DNA of 64,000 nucleotides from Betaproteobacteria bacterium. GTDB taxonomy: Bacteria; Pseudomonadota; Gammaproteobacteria; Burkholderiales; CAIKXV01. How positions within the stretch are numbered: the first letter of the stretch is position 1; the number at the start of each line of letters is the position of its first letter. This document shows, in pieces, positions 28,842-37,097 of this stretch. A program made the position numbers and the translations under genes. The notes under the pieces are model-generated. The model saw nothing but the letters and a program-made list of their open reading frames with translations, was not told where the DNA came from and did no database searches. The stretch spans positions 229,228 through 293,227 of the forward strand of contig CANGYF010000005.1 of the NCBI GenBank assembly GCA_947458265.1, read 5' to 3'.

Positions 28842-29303
28842 ATGGCCGCTCTTCAACCCGGCACCGCCGCGCCGGATTTCTCGCTCGCATCGCATACCGG
28901 TGCCACGCTCACGCTCGCCAGCTTCCGCGGCAAGCGCACCGTGGTGACCTTCCTGCCCTTCGCGTTCACCGGTGGGTGAAAGAATCAAGTGAGCGGGTTC
29001 CGTGAGAACTACGCACAATTCCAGGCACTCGACGCAGAAATCCTGCAGATCAGTGCCGACCCCGTCCCGAGCCTGAAGGCCTGGGCGGAATCGCTCGGCG
29101 GACTGCCGTTCCCGCTGCTGTCGGACTACTGGCCGCATGGCAACGTCGGCCGTGACTATGGCGTGTTCAACGATGAACGTGGCATGGATGCCCGTTCGGT
29201 GTTCATCGTCGACGCGACCGGCACGATCCGGCACTCGCATGTCTACGCACCGGGGACGGTCCCGGAAAGCGCAGACCTGCTGGCGAGGCTCTCGGCCCTC
29301 TGA
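28842..29303 (+). CDS. Peroxiredoxin with in-frame TGA at the peroxidatic position (candidate selenoprotein)
   Basis: 153 codons, from an ATG with AAGGAG nine bases upstream to TGA at 29301-29303, with an internal TGA at 28977-28979 (codon 46). Upstream: LQPGTAAPDFSLASHTG ... VVTFLPFAFTGG. Downstream: KNQVSGFRENYAQFQALDAE ... LQISADPVPSLKAW ... ARSVFIVDATGTIRHSHVY. Together these make a full AhpC/TSA-type, AhpE/BCP-like peroxiredoxin. The universal PxxxTxxC motif reads P39-FAF-T43-GG-(TGA), so the TGA replaces exactly the catalytic Cys. Selenocysteine insertion is the best explanation, supported by a SECIS-like hairpin just downstream. Alternatives are a nonsense mutation or sequencing error; in that case translation would stop at residue 45 or restart at the GTG at 28989. 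Confidence 0.75.
28989..29016 (+). promoter_or_regulatory. Candidate bacterial SECIS hairpin
   Basis: An imperfect stem-loop begins nine bases after the in-frame TGA. The lower stem GTG (28989-28991) pairs with CAC (29014-29016) and G28993 with C29012; the upper stem GGTTC (28996-29000) pairs with GAACT (29006-29010), with one G-U pair. The apical loop is CGTGA (29001-29005). A G in the first two loop positions next to a U, 22 nt after the UGA, fits the known rules for SelB-binding elements in bacteria. The folding is by eye only. Confidence 0.55.
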
Positions 29304-29436
29304 GCGTGGAGGCGGCGGGCCCGAGGGTCCGCCGTCCTCGCCCGTCCGCCGTCCCGGGCACGTCGCATCCCTGCGTGCCTTCGAAATCTGCGTGACAATC
29401 CTTGCCCCGGCGCGTGCCGGCTGCATGGAGATTGCC

Positions 29437-30288
29437 ATGGCTGCATCCTACGATCCCGCTGCGACCTTTCCCGTCGACTGCAGGGACATCGAATTCCGCA
29501 AGGCCACTGGCCGCACGCTGCTCGCGCGCATCTACCAGCCCGTCGGTCCGGGCCCGTTCCCGCCGGTGCTGCACCTGCACGGCGGCGCCTGGAACAACAA
29601 GGACCGGCTGCACAATCCGATCATGGCGCATGCGCTGGCCGCCAGCGGCCTGCTGCTGGTGTCGATCGACCTGACGCGCGCGCCGGAGGCGCCCTACCCG
29701 GCCAACGTGCAGGACGCCCATCTCGGCGTACGCTGGCTCAAGGCGCATGCACGCGAATGGAATGCCGACCCGGACCTGCTCGGCATCGTTGGCAGTTCCA
29801 GCGGCGGCCATATCGCGCAGCTGATCGCGATGCAGCCGGACAAGCCGATCCATGGCGCGCTGCCGCTGGCCGAAGCGCCGGATGCCGATGCCCGCGGCAT
29901 ACGCTATGTCGCGACCCGCTCCCCGATCAGCGATCCGCAGGCGCGCTACGACCATGCAAAGGCGCGCAACTGGACCGAGATGATCGACAACAGCCACAAC
30001 TACTTCAAGCCCTGGGAGACGATCCAGGAGGCGAACCCGCAGGCCATCCTCGACCGCCGCGAGCCGGTCGAGCTGCCGCCGATGCTGGTGATGCAGGGGG
30101 GCGCCGACGACAACGTGCTGCCGGGGCTGCAGGAACGCTTCGCCGAATCCTACCGGGCCGCCGGTGGTATCTGCGGCCTCGAGATCTTCGAAGGCTGCGA
30201 CCATGCATGGGTCGACGACCCCGGGCCACAGACCGACCGCGCGATAGAAGTCGTGAAAGCCTTCATCGCGCGCTCGCTGTCGTCCTGA
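29437..30288 (+). CDS. Alpha/beta hydrolase (esterase/lipase-like), copy 1
   Basis: 283-residue serine hydrolase of the hormone-sensitive-lipase/BD-FAE type. HLHGGAWNNKDR (about residues 48-59) forms the oxyanion hole, GSSSGGH is the nucleophile elbow (Ser near residue 126), and the Asp of QGGADDNVLP and the His of EGCDHAW complete the triad. ATG 29437 has GGAG seven bases upstream; an ATG at 29425 would add four residues. A GACAAT hexamer at 29394-29399 may be a -10 element. The next gene is a tandem paralogue of identical length. Confidence 0.87.
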   Translation: MAASYDPAATFPVDCRDIEFRKATGRTLLARIYQPVGPGPFPPVLHLHGGAWNNKDRLHNPIMAHALAASGLLLVSIDLTRAPEAPYPANVQDAHLGVRWLKAHAREWNADPDLLGIVGSSSGGHIAQLIAMQPDKPIHGALPLAEAPDADARGIRYVATRSPISDPQARYDHAKARNWTEMIDNSHNYFKPWETIQEANPQAILDRREPVELPPMLVMQGGADDNVLPGLQERFAESYRAAGGICGLEIFEGCDHAWVDDPGPQTDRAIEVVKAFIARSLSS

Positions 30289-30366
30289 GCGGCAGCGGAC
30301 GGTCGGCCGTGAACCGGGCGACAATCACGGCTTCACGGCCGATGCCGGAGCAGTGAGGAGACCACG

Positions 30367-31218
30367 ATGGCCACGCGCTACGACCCGGATGCAACCTTCG
30401 AAGTGCGGACCTGGGACGTCGAGTTCCGCAGGACGCCGACGCGCCAGTTGATGGCGCGCATCTACCAGCCGCAGGGCATCGGCCCTTTCCCGGTGGTGCT
30501 CGACCTGCACGGGGGCGCCTGGAACAACAAGGACCGCTTCGCCAACGTGCCGATGGACGAGGCGCTGGCCGCCAGCGGCCTGCTGGTGGTGGCGATCGAC
30601 ATGACCCTCGCGGGCGAGGCACCCTACCCGGCATCGGTGCAGGACGCACACTACGGAATTCGATGGCTGAAGGCGAACTGTGAACAGTGGAAGGGCGATC
30701 CGTCCACCGTGGGCGTACTCGGCAGCTCCAGCGGTGGCCACCTCGCCCAGCTGATCGCGATGCGCCCCGACGATCCGCGCTACCGCGCGCTGCCGCTGGA
30801 AGGCCACCCCGGCATCGACGCCAGCCTGCGCTATGTCGCGACCCGCTCGCCGATCAGCGACCCTTATGCACGCCACCTCAATGCAGAGCGGCGCGGCGTG
30901 GCCGACATGGTGCGCAGATCGTCCACCTACTGGAATCCGCCGGCGACGATCCACGAGGGCAATCCGCAGGAGATCCTCGATCGCGGCGAGAAGGTCAACC
31001 TGATCCCGATGCTGGTGATGCAGGGCGGCGACGACGACAACGTGCTACCCGAGATCCAGGTGAAGTTCGCCGAGTCCTATCGAAAGGCCGGCGGCGACTG
31101 CACCTGCGAAGTGTTCGAAGGCTGCGGCCATATCTGGATCGAGAATCCGGGGCCGCAGACCGACCGGGCACATGCGATGGTGAAGGCATTCATCGCGCGG
31201 GTACTGGCCAGCGGCTGA
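30367..31218 (+). CDS. Alpha/beta hydrolase (esterase/lipase-like), copy 2
   Basis: 283-residue paralogue of the preceding gene, aligning end to end without gaps that I can see. It shares DLHGGAWNNKDRF, the GSSSGGHLAQLIAM nucleophile region, YVATRSPISDP, and GGDDDNVLP / EGCGHIW for the Asp and His. The start has GAGGAG nearby upstream. A GACAAT hexamer at 30319-30324 mirrors the one before copy 1, suggesting that the duplication included the promoter. The substrates are unknown; differences cluster in the N-terminal third and around residues 150-200. Confidence 0.87.
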   Translation: MATRYDPDATFEVRTWDVEFRRTPTRQLMARIYQPQGIGPFPVVLDLHGGAWNNKDRFANVPMDEALAASGLLVVAIDMTLAGEAPYPASVQDAHYGIRWLKANCEQWKGDPSTVGVLGSSSGGHLAQLIAMRPDDPRYRALPLEGHPGIDASLRYVATRSPISDPYARHLNAERRGVADMVRRSSTYWNPPATIHEGNPQEILDRGEKVNLIPMLVMQGGDDDNVLPEIQVKFAESYRKAGGDCTCEVFEGCGHIWIENPGPQTDRAHAMVKAFIARVLASG

Positions 31219-31245
31219 GCCCCAGACGCAGGGCGTGCAGGCAAG

Positions 31246-31350
31246 TCACGCGCCCTGCGTCGCTTCCGGGTAGACCACCGCATCGCCGCGCTCGAACATC
31301 CACTGCATGTCCGTCTTCGACAGGTAGTCGCCCCAATACAATCGAGGCAT
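31246..31350 (-). CDS. Small 34-aa ORF or gene remnant opposite the lipoprotein start
   Basis: A 34-codon ORF on the minus strand whose ATG shares a CATG palindrome with the ATG of the divergent lipoprotein gene. The product (MPRLYWGDYLSKTDMQWMFE followed by RGDAVVYPEATQGA) has an ordinary amino-acid make-up and strongly G/C-ending codons from residue 5 on. No convincing ribosome-binding site is present. It may be a small protein, or the C-terminal scar of a lost larger gene. I do not recognise the sequence. Confidence 0.35.
   Translation of the reverse strand: MPRLYWGDYLSKTDMQWMFERGDAVVYPEATQGA
31337..31342 (+). promoter_or_regulatory. Possible -10 element giving a leaderless lipoprotein mRNA
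   Basis: TACAAT ends six bases before the lipoprotein ATG at 31349, so transcription would start at or next to the start codon. A clear -35 is not seen, and no Shine-Dalgarno precedes the ATG. Confidence 0.35.
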
Positions 31351-32140
31351 GGATTCTGTCCGCCCGACCGATGTCGCCTGCGCCACGAGCCGCGTCCGCA
31401 GCGCCTCGCCCCGGATCACCTTGCGGGCCGCCCTGCTTCTGGCCGTGGTGGCCAGCCTGCCCGGCTGCCACTGGCTGCGCCCCGCTCAGCCAGCGGTACA
31501 GGGAACCCTCCTGGCACCGAAGGCTGTCGCCGACACGGCCGCCAACATGCAGCCGCGTCTGCTGGCCGAAGGCTGGCGCTGCGAGGACGGCCGCATCCTC
31601 GGCACGCGCGTGCTGCCTGGGCTGAAGACGGTCGAACTGCGCATCGACAACCTGCGCCGGATCGTGCCGCAGGTCGCCAGCGCATCAGGCACACGCTTCG
31701 AGGACCCGGACTGGCTGTTCTGGAACCGTGGCGCGCAGGCGATGCTCCAGCGCAAGCCCGGGCCGCCGGTGTACTGCAACGAGGTGCGCGCCCTGTCGCT
31801 GGTCGAGGATGCCCGGGCCCGCGGCATCACCTTCCGCGGTCAGGGCGGCATCCCTGGCTGGCTGCTCGAAGTCGGGCCGGACAACCGGGTCGTGCTGTCG
31901 GGCGCGCCTGGCAACGGCACCCTCGACGACCGGCTGGAATGGCCGGACCTCGCGCCGGCACCCGGCCCGGTATACGGCAGCACCCGTTACACCGCGCAGG
32001 CCGGGGGACGACGGCACGTGATCCTGGTCCTGCCCGACCCGTGCGTGGATGAACTCAGCGGAGCGCGATTCCCTTCCGCGGTGCTGGTGGAAGTCGACGG
32101 TCGCCGGATGCGCGGCTGCGGCACGCCGATCGCGCCCTGA
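31349..32140 (+). CDS. Lipoprotein with COG3650/MliC-like C-terminal region
   Basis: 263-residue protein with a long n-region, a hydrophobic core (LRAALLLAVVASLPG) and the lipobox SLPGC, predicting lipidation at C40. The C-terminal half (GITFRGQGGIPGWLLEVGPDN ... FPSAVLVEVDGRRMRGCG) resembles the COG3650 envelope family found near MliC lysozyme-inhibitor-like domains, and the middle WRCEDGR segment is MliC-like. A cell-envelope role is likely but not proven. Internal starts closer to the signal peptide (for example near residue 20) are possible because the n-region is long. Confidence 0.65.
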   Translation: MDSVRPTDVACATSRVRSASPRITLRAALLLAVVASLPGCHWLRPAQPAVQGTLLAPKAVADTAANMQPRLLAEGWRCEDGRILGTRVLPGLKTVELRIDNLRRIVPQVASASGTRFEDPDWLFWNRGAQAMLQRKPGPPVYCNEVRALSLVEDARARGITFRGQGGIPGWLLEVGPDNRVVLSGAPGNGTLDDRLEWPDLAPAPGPVYGSTRYTAQAGGRRHVILVLPDPCVDELSGARFPSAVLVEVDGRRMRGCGTPIAP

Positions 32141-32182
32141 CGCAGTGACCAGCGGCCCGCTGGCCGCCGACCCGACGCGCAG

Positions 32183-33316
32183 CTACCAGCCCGAGAACCG
32201 CGGCCAGGTTTCGACGATCGTGCTGCCGTCGACCACCCGGTAGGCGTCGTACTGCGCTGCGGTCGCGCAGGCATGGTTCGGCAGCACGCGCAGCAGCGTG
32301 CCGATCGGGTAGCGGTCGGCCAGGTCCTCCGGGCAACTGCCATCGCGCAGCGAGACGATGCCGTGCTCCTGGTTGGCTGCACTCATCCACAGTGCCGGCA
32401 GCGGCGCACCCTCGCTGTCGCCGATCGCTCCGTAGCCGTGGTCGACCTTCTGCTTCGCGGTGCCGCGGTCGCGGCTCATCGCCATCCAGCCGGCATCGAC
32501 GATGATCCATCCCTTCGCCGGCTGGTGCCCGATCACGCTGGTCAGTACCGACAGCGCGATGTCCTGCACGCCGCACACCCCGATGCCAGCCATCACCAGG
32601 TCGAAGAACACGTAGACCCCGGCGCGCACCTCAGTCACGCCGTCGAGGCCGGTCGCCGAGAGCGCGGTCGGCGTCGAGCCGACGCTGACCCGTTCGCACG
32701 GCAGGCCAGCCGCACGCAGCGCTGCGGCACAGGCGAGCACCGCGTCGCGCTCCTGTGCGGCCATCGAACGCAATGCCTCGGGCGTGTCCAGGTCGTAGGA
32801 GCCACCGGCATGGGTCATCACGCCTGCGAGCGACCCGGCCGCATGCAGTGCATGGCCGATCTCGACCAGCACCGGATCGCCCGGCCGTACGCCGGAGCGG
32901 TGGCCGTCGCTGTCGACCTCGACCAGCGTCGGCAATTGCACGCGTCGCGCCACGCAGGCAGCGGCGATCGCCGTGGCCGATGCGACCGAATCGACGATCA
33001 CCGCCAGGTTGCAGCCACGAGCCCGAAGGTCGAGCGCATGGTCTATCTTGTTCGGCGCCAGTGCGACCGCATAGAGGATGTCGCGCACGCCCTGCCCGAA
33101 GAACTGCTCGGCTTCCTTCAGCGTCGACACGGTGATCGAACCTGCACCCGCCTGCATCTGCGCCTGTACCACCGGCCAGCTCTTGCTGGTCTTCACATGC
33201 GGGCGCAACCGGCAGCCGAGCCCGTCCACCTGCGACTGCATGCGCCGGATGTTGCGGTCCATGCATGCACGGTCGAGCAGCAGCGCTGGGGTTTCGATCT
33301 GGTGAATCGTGGTCAA
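32183..33316 (-). CDS. DSD1-family PLP-dependent enzyme (D-serine dehydratase / D-threonine aldolase-like)
   Basis: 377-residue fold-type III PLP enzyme. The Schiff-base Lys lies in RPHVKTSKSW (K42 or nearby), Gly-rich phosphate-binding segments follow, and the C-terminal metal-binding NHAC motif (His and Cys) matches the zinc site of eukaryotic-type D-serine dehydratase and D-threonine aldolase. Substrates are probably D-3-hydroxy-amino acids. It faces the lipoprotein gene convergently and has no obvious operon partner; the 167 bp upstream of it hold no gene that I can support. Confidence 0.86.
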   Translation of the reverse strand: MTTIHQIETPALLLDRACMDRNIRRMQSQVDGLGCRLRPHVKTSKSWPVVQAQMQAGAGSITVSTLKEAEQFFGQGVRDILYAVALAPNKIDHALDLRARGCNLAVIVDSVASATAIAAACVARRVQLPTLVEVDSDGHRSGVRPGDPVLVEIGHALHAAGSLAGVMTHAGGSYDLDTPEALRSMAAQERDAVLACAAALRAAGLPCERVSVGSTPTALSATGLDGVTEVRAGVYVFFDLVMAGIGVCGVQDIALSVLTSVIGHQPAKGWIIVDAGWMAMSRDRGTAKQKVDHGYGAIGDSEGAPLPALWMSAANQEHGIVSLRDGSCPEDLADRYPIGTLLRVLPNHACATAAQYDAYRVVDGSTIVETWPRFSGW

Positions 33317-33483
33317 GGCAACTCCCGGGAAAGACGGTCACGCCGGCCCTCGGCACGGCGTGCGTGGCCGCTATCGTAAGGGAATCGTGCCGGGATATTC
33401 TGGATCGTGAGTACGGGAGCCATCCATGTCCCGAAACGCGCGCATGCCAATTCGTCTGCGAGGCGTCTGCCAGGCGTATGCGG

Positions 33484-34476
33484 TCAGAAGATCAGTGCCG
33501 CGATTCCCAGCACGCCCAGCCACACCAGCAGGCTGCGCCACACCAGCGATGCCGCCCCGTCCATCTGGCGCACCGCGACCGCATACGAGTCGGCGTCCCA
33601 GCCGGCGCCGTCGAATGCATCGAAGGTGCTGGAGGCCTCCAACCCGGCACTGCCGTCGCGCGACGATGCACGCTCCGCGGCAGGTGCATTCGTACCGATG
33701 CCCAGCGCGCCGAGGGCCGCTGCGACCATCAGCGCACGGGGCTCGCCCGGTCGCTCGCGGCTCGCGCCCTGCCAGCCTTCGACCGCACCGGTGAAGTCGC
33801 CCACCAGCGCGAATCCGCCAGCCGCGAGGCGGGCGGGCAGTCCGTCCAGCCAGCGCAGCGCCGTGGCCGAGACCAGGGCGAAGCGCGGGTGCAGCGATGC
33901 CAACGGGCCTGCCGACCAGCGCAGCGCGACCCGGTCTGCCGCCCGATAGAGCACGGCACCGCTTGCACCGGGCAGCAGCGCGAACCAGAACAGGCCGCCG
34001 AACAGCCAGCGTCCGGCTTCGCCGATACCCCGCTCTATCGCCTGCCGCGCGATCGTCTCGGGCGTGGTCGCCGGCATCGTCCCGCCGGTCGGCACCAGCG
34101 GGCCACCCTGCCAATCCGCGAGCGCCGCCCCCGCCAGGTCGAGCCGGCGCGCCGCCAGCCCGTCGCGCACCGCAGTGAAGCGATGACTGAACAGGCGGAA
34201 GCCCAGCGTGAAGTACAGCACCGCGACGATGAACAGGAAGCAGAGCAGGCCAAGCAGCAGGCCGAGCGCCGCACAGATCGCCCAGGCCAGCAGCGCCGGC
34301 AGGCCGACCGCGAGCGACCAGCCGAGCCATGCATGCCATTCGCGGCCGCCGTCCAGGCGCTCGGGCAGGCCGTCGATCGCCGCGCGCAGCAGTGCATCGA
34401 TCCGCTGCACCGGCCAGTGCGTGGCCGGACGCCACTGCTCGAACAGCAGCGCGACGACCACCGCGATCATGTCCAC
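33484..34476 (-). CDS. AmpE/CobD-CbiB-like membrane protein
   Basis: 330-residue integral membrane protein related to AmpE and the CobD/CbiB family. The N-terminal LLFEQWRP, the REWHAWLGW segment, the pair of TM helices at ~50-95, and the later GRWLFGGLFWFALLPGASGAVLYRAADRVALRW block are typical of AmpE-like proteins, which take part in cell-wall stress signalling. No cobalamin genes are nearby, so a true CobD role is unlikely. It follows the CbbO-like gene by 28 bp and could be part of that transcript. Confidence 0.8.
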   Translation of the reverse strand: MDMIAVVVALLFEQWRPATHWPVQRIDALLRAAIDGLPERLDGGREWHAWLGWSLAVGLPALLAWAICAALGLLLGLLCFLFIVAVLYFTLGFRLFSHRFTAVRDGLAARRLDLAGAALADWQGGPLVPTGGTMPATTPETIARQAIERGIGEAGRWLFGGLFWFALLPGASGAVLYRAADRVALRWSAGPLASLHPRFALVSATALRWLDGLPARLAAGGFALVGDFTGAVEGWQGASRERPGEPRALMVAAALGALGIGTNAPAAERASSRDGSAGLEASSTFDAFDGAGWDADSYAVAVRQMDGAASLVWRSLLVWLGVLGIAALIF

Positions 34477-34504
34477 CGACTGCCGTCCCGGGCTGCGCCG
34501 CCAG

Positions 34505-37096
34505 CTAGCGGCGCAGCCTCAGGTAGATCTCCGGCAGCTTGGCTGGCAGGCTGCCCACGTCGTCCAGCACCAGGTAGTGGCCGCGGCCGAAGATCTGCGG
34601 CAGGTACTGGTTGGCCAGCGTGTCCACCGTGATGCAGAACGGATGCACCCCGGCGTTCACCGCCTCCTTCACTGCCATGCGCGTGTCCTCGTGCAGGTAG
34701 CGCCGGTCGCCGCCATCGTCGTAATCCTCCGGCCGCCCGTCGGACAGCAGCAGCAGCAGGCGGCGCGGCGTCTGCACGCCCTCGAAGCGATGCACCGCAT
34801 GGCGGATCGCCGCGCCCATGCGGGTAGCGAGCCGCCCCGACAGGCCGCCCACGGTCGCGCGGACCTGGTCGTCGTACGGCTGGTCGAAGTCCTTGATGCG
34901 GTAGTAGTTGACGTTGTCGCGGTACTTCGAACAGAACCCGGCGATCGAATACGGGTCGCCGACCTCTTCCATGCTCTCGGCGAACAGCATCACGCCCGCA
35001 CGGATGGTGTCGACCAGCCGGCCGTTGCCGTCGGCCACGGTCTGCATGATCGAGGTCGACAGGTCGGCCAGCAACGTCACCGCGACGTCGCGGTTGCGGA
35101 TCGCGCGCCGCTTGTACACGCGCGCCTCGGGCGAGCGCCCGGCCACGCGTTCGGTGACATAGCGGATCGTCGCCTCGAGGTCGAGGTCGTCGCCGTCCAT
35201 CTGCCGGGTAAGCGGCGCCGGACGCGTCGGCTTCTGCGACTGGATCGCCTTCTTGAGCCGCTTGAGCGTGCCGGCATGGCGGTCGGCGAGGCGCTGCGCC
35301 TCGGCCGGGTTCGACTCGGCGAGCACCTTCTCGGCCACCCAGGCCCAGTCGACCTTGTAGCGGTTCTCGCGATAGTCCCACTCCGGATAGGGCAGCCCGC
35401 GGTCGGGCCCGTTCCCCTTGTTCCCCTGCTGCTGCGCGCGCTCGCCGGTCTTCGTCTCGCCAGAGCCCTTGCGGTTGGCGGCGGACTGCGCATGCGCGGC
35501 CGCACCGCCGCTGTCGTCCGCCTCCGCGTCCTGCGGACCCATTTCCTGCTCGACCGATTCGCTGTCCTCTTCCGGCTCGCCCTCGCCTTCGCCGGATTCC
35601 GACTCCTTCTGTTCGCTGCGCTCGGCCTGGCTGCCCGGGCCCTGGGCCGCCTTCACCTCGCGCCCCAGGTTCGGCGAACGTCCGGGCAGGTAGGCGTCCT
35701 GCACGTCCTCGGGCGTGTGCGGATGGCCGAGGTCGGCCAGCATCGGCAGCAGCAGGCGCGCGATGCGGAACGCGTCGATCACGGTCGCATCCGGCTCGAG
35801 CAGCCGAGCCAGCAAGGCAGTGACCGGCGCCGGCAGCGGATGCGGCCGGCCAAGCGCGAACTGCAGCGTGCCCAGCGCGAGCTGGTAGTAGTCGCGGGCG
35901 ATGCCCTCGGGCATGGCCACCAGCGAGGCGAGCCGCGCCATGCGCCGAAGGTGGGTCGGCGCGATCATCGCGATCGCATTGTCGACGCGCAGGTCTTCGC
36001 AGATGTCGAACAGCAGCTTGAAGCGCACCACGTCGTCGCCGAACTGGGCAACCAGCGGCTCCCAGGAGATGGCGCGTGCCTCGGTGATCTCGGCGTCGAG
36101 CCCGAGCTCGGAGAACAGCCCCTTCAGCGGCGCGACCGCATAGGTGCCGAACTGCAGGTGGCCGGCCACGTGCAGCACGCCGAGCACCGCATGCTCGCGG
36201 TCGGGCAGCGTCACCGGGGCGAGCACCACCCGACCATCAGTCTCGACGAACGGACGGCCCTTGTCAGGCGCCCAGCCGCTGTCCTGCACCTCGACCGCCT
36301 CGCCGTACCACGCCGTGAGCACCATCTTCAGGAAGCGTTCGTTCTGCTGGGCGCGGAAGCCGGGCAGGTCGTCGAGCAGCAGGCGCAGGCTCTCCTCGGA
36401 CTCGAGGCGGAAGTAGGCCTCGCCGCGGAAGCGGTCGGCGGTCAGCACGTCGATGCCGCGCCGCGCCCAGGGTGCGATCGCGCCGGCACCGAGCAGCGCA
36501 CGCACCCGGATCGCGCCGGGCAGGAAGGTCGCCAGGCCGAGCCTGCGCGTGGTGAACAGTTCCTCGGCTGGCGCGCTCAACTGCTCGATGCCGGGCACGC
36601 CCTGGCGACCCGCGAGGTCGCGCACCGGGGTACTGAAGTAGGCATTGCCGCTGTCGGCGTGGCGGGCGCACCAGGCAAAGCCGATGTCGGCCCAGCGGAT
36701 CTGCCCCATCGGGCCGAGCGTACTGTAGGCATGGCCCAGGTTGGACATGAAGCCGTCGATCGCCTTCCAGGAGCCCTGCAGTTCGAGGAAGCGCAGCACC
36801 TGGCGTGTCCACGGCAGCACCGCACCCGAGGCCGAGATGGCCTCGGGCGTACCCCGGGTGAACGCCCGGCCGGCGTCCCGGTCGAATTCGAACAGGCGGC
36901 GGCAGGCCGCCAGCCATTCGAGCGCCTCGGCTTCGCCGGTGACGGCAAGCACCGCGGGCAGCGCCGAGGACGCGTCGCGGTGTGCGACGAAGGAAACCTT
37001 CGACAGTTCATCGAGCGCGGCAAGCACCGCTTCGCCTGCTGCGCCAGGCATCTCTGCGTTCGATCCAGTGCCGGACGGCACCGAGGGCTCGCTCAT
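34505..37096 (-). CDS. CbbO/NorD-like von Willebrand factor A protein
   Basis: 863-residue protein with a C-terminal VWA domain whose MIDAS motif is DLSTS (in VTLLADLSTSIMQ) and the later LLLLSDGRPEDYDD. A long N-terminal helical region and an acidic, Gln/Glu-rich linker (around residues 480-530, with SEQKESESGEGEGEPEEDSES) precede it. Length and layout fit CbbO, the adaptor of the CbbQ Rubisco activase, better than the shorter NorD (~630). Its AAA+ partner lies two genes upstream. No Rubisco or nitric-oxide-reductase structural gene is in the window, so the client protein is unknown. GGAGGT just before the ATG lies within the end of the DedA-like gene. Confidence 0.87.
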   Translation of the reverse strand: MSEPSVPSGTGSNAEMPGAAGEAVLAALDELSKVSFVAHRDASSALPAVLAVTGEAEALEWLAACRRLFEFDRDAGRAFTRGTPEAISASGAVLPWTRQVLRFLELQGSWKAIDGFMSNLGHAYSTLGPMGQIRWADIGFAWCARHADSGNAYFSTPVRDLAGRQGVPGIEQLSAPAEELFTTRRLGLATFLPGAIRVRALLGAGAIAPWARRGIDVLTADRFRGEAYFRLESEESLRLLLDDLPGFRAQQNERFLKMVLTAWYGEAVEVQDSGWAPDKGRPFVETDGRVVLAPVTLPDREHAVLGVLHVAGHLQFGTYAVAPLKGLFSELGLDAEITEARAISWEPLVAQFGDDVVRFKLLFDICEDLRVDNAIAMIAPTHLRRMARLASLVAMPEGIARDYYQLALGTLQFALGRPHPLPAPVTALLARLLEPDATVIDAFRIARLLLPMLADLGHPHTPEDVQDAYLPGRSPNLGREVKAAQGPGSQAERSEQKESESGEGEGEPEEDSESVEQEMGPQDAEADDSGGAAAHAQSAANRKGSGETKTGERAQQQGNKGNGPDRGLPYPEWDYRENRYKVDWAWVAEKVLAESNPAEAQRLADRHAGTLKRLKKAIQSQKPTRPAPLTRQMDGDDLDLEATIRYVTERVAGRSPEARVYKRRAIRNRDVAVTLLADLSTSIMQTVADGNGRLVDTIRAGVMLFAESMEEVGDPYSIAGFCSKYRDNVNYYRIKDFDQPYDDQVRATVGGLSGRLATRMGAAIRHAVHRFEGVQTPRRLLLLLSDGRPEDYDDGGDRRYLHEDTRMAVKEAVNAGVHPFCITVDTLANQYLPQIFGRGHYLVLDDVGSLPAKLPEIYLRLRR

Positions 37097-37097
37097 C

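Noticed and set aside
28977..28979. Peroxiredoxin internal TGA as a simple pseudogene
   Set aside because: Not favoured: the stop hits exactly the catalytic Cys, the rest of the frame is intact and a SECIS-like hairpin follows. A sequencing error cannot be excluded from the window alone.
33484..34476. CobD cobalamin synthesis gene
   Set aside because: No other cobalamin genes are nearby, and the sequence fits the AmpE-like branch better.
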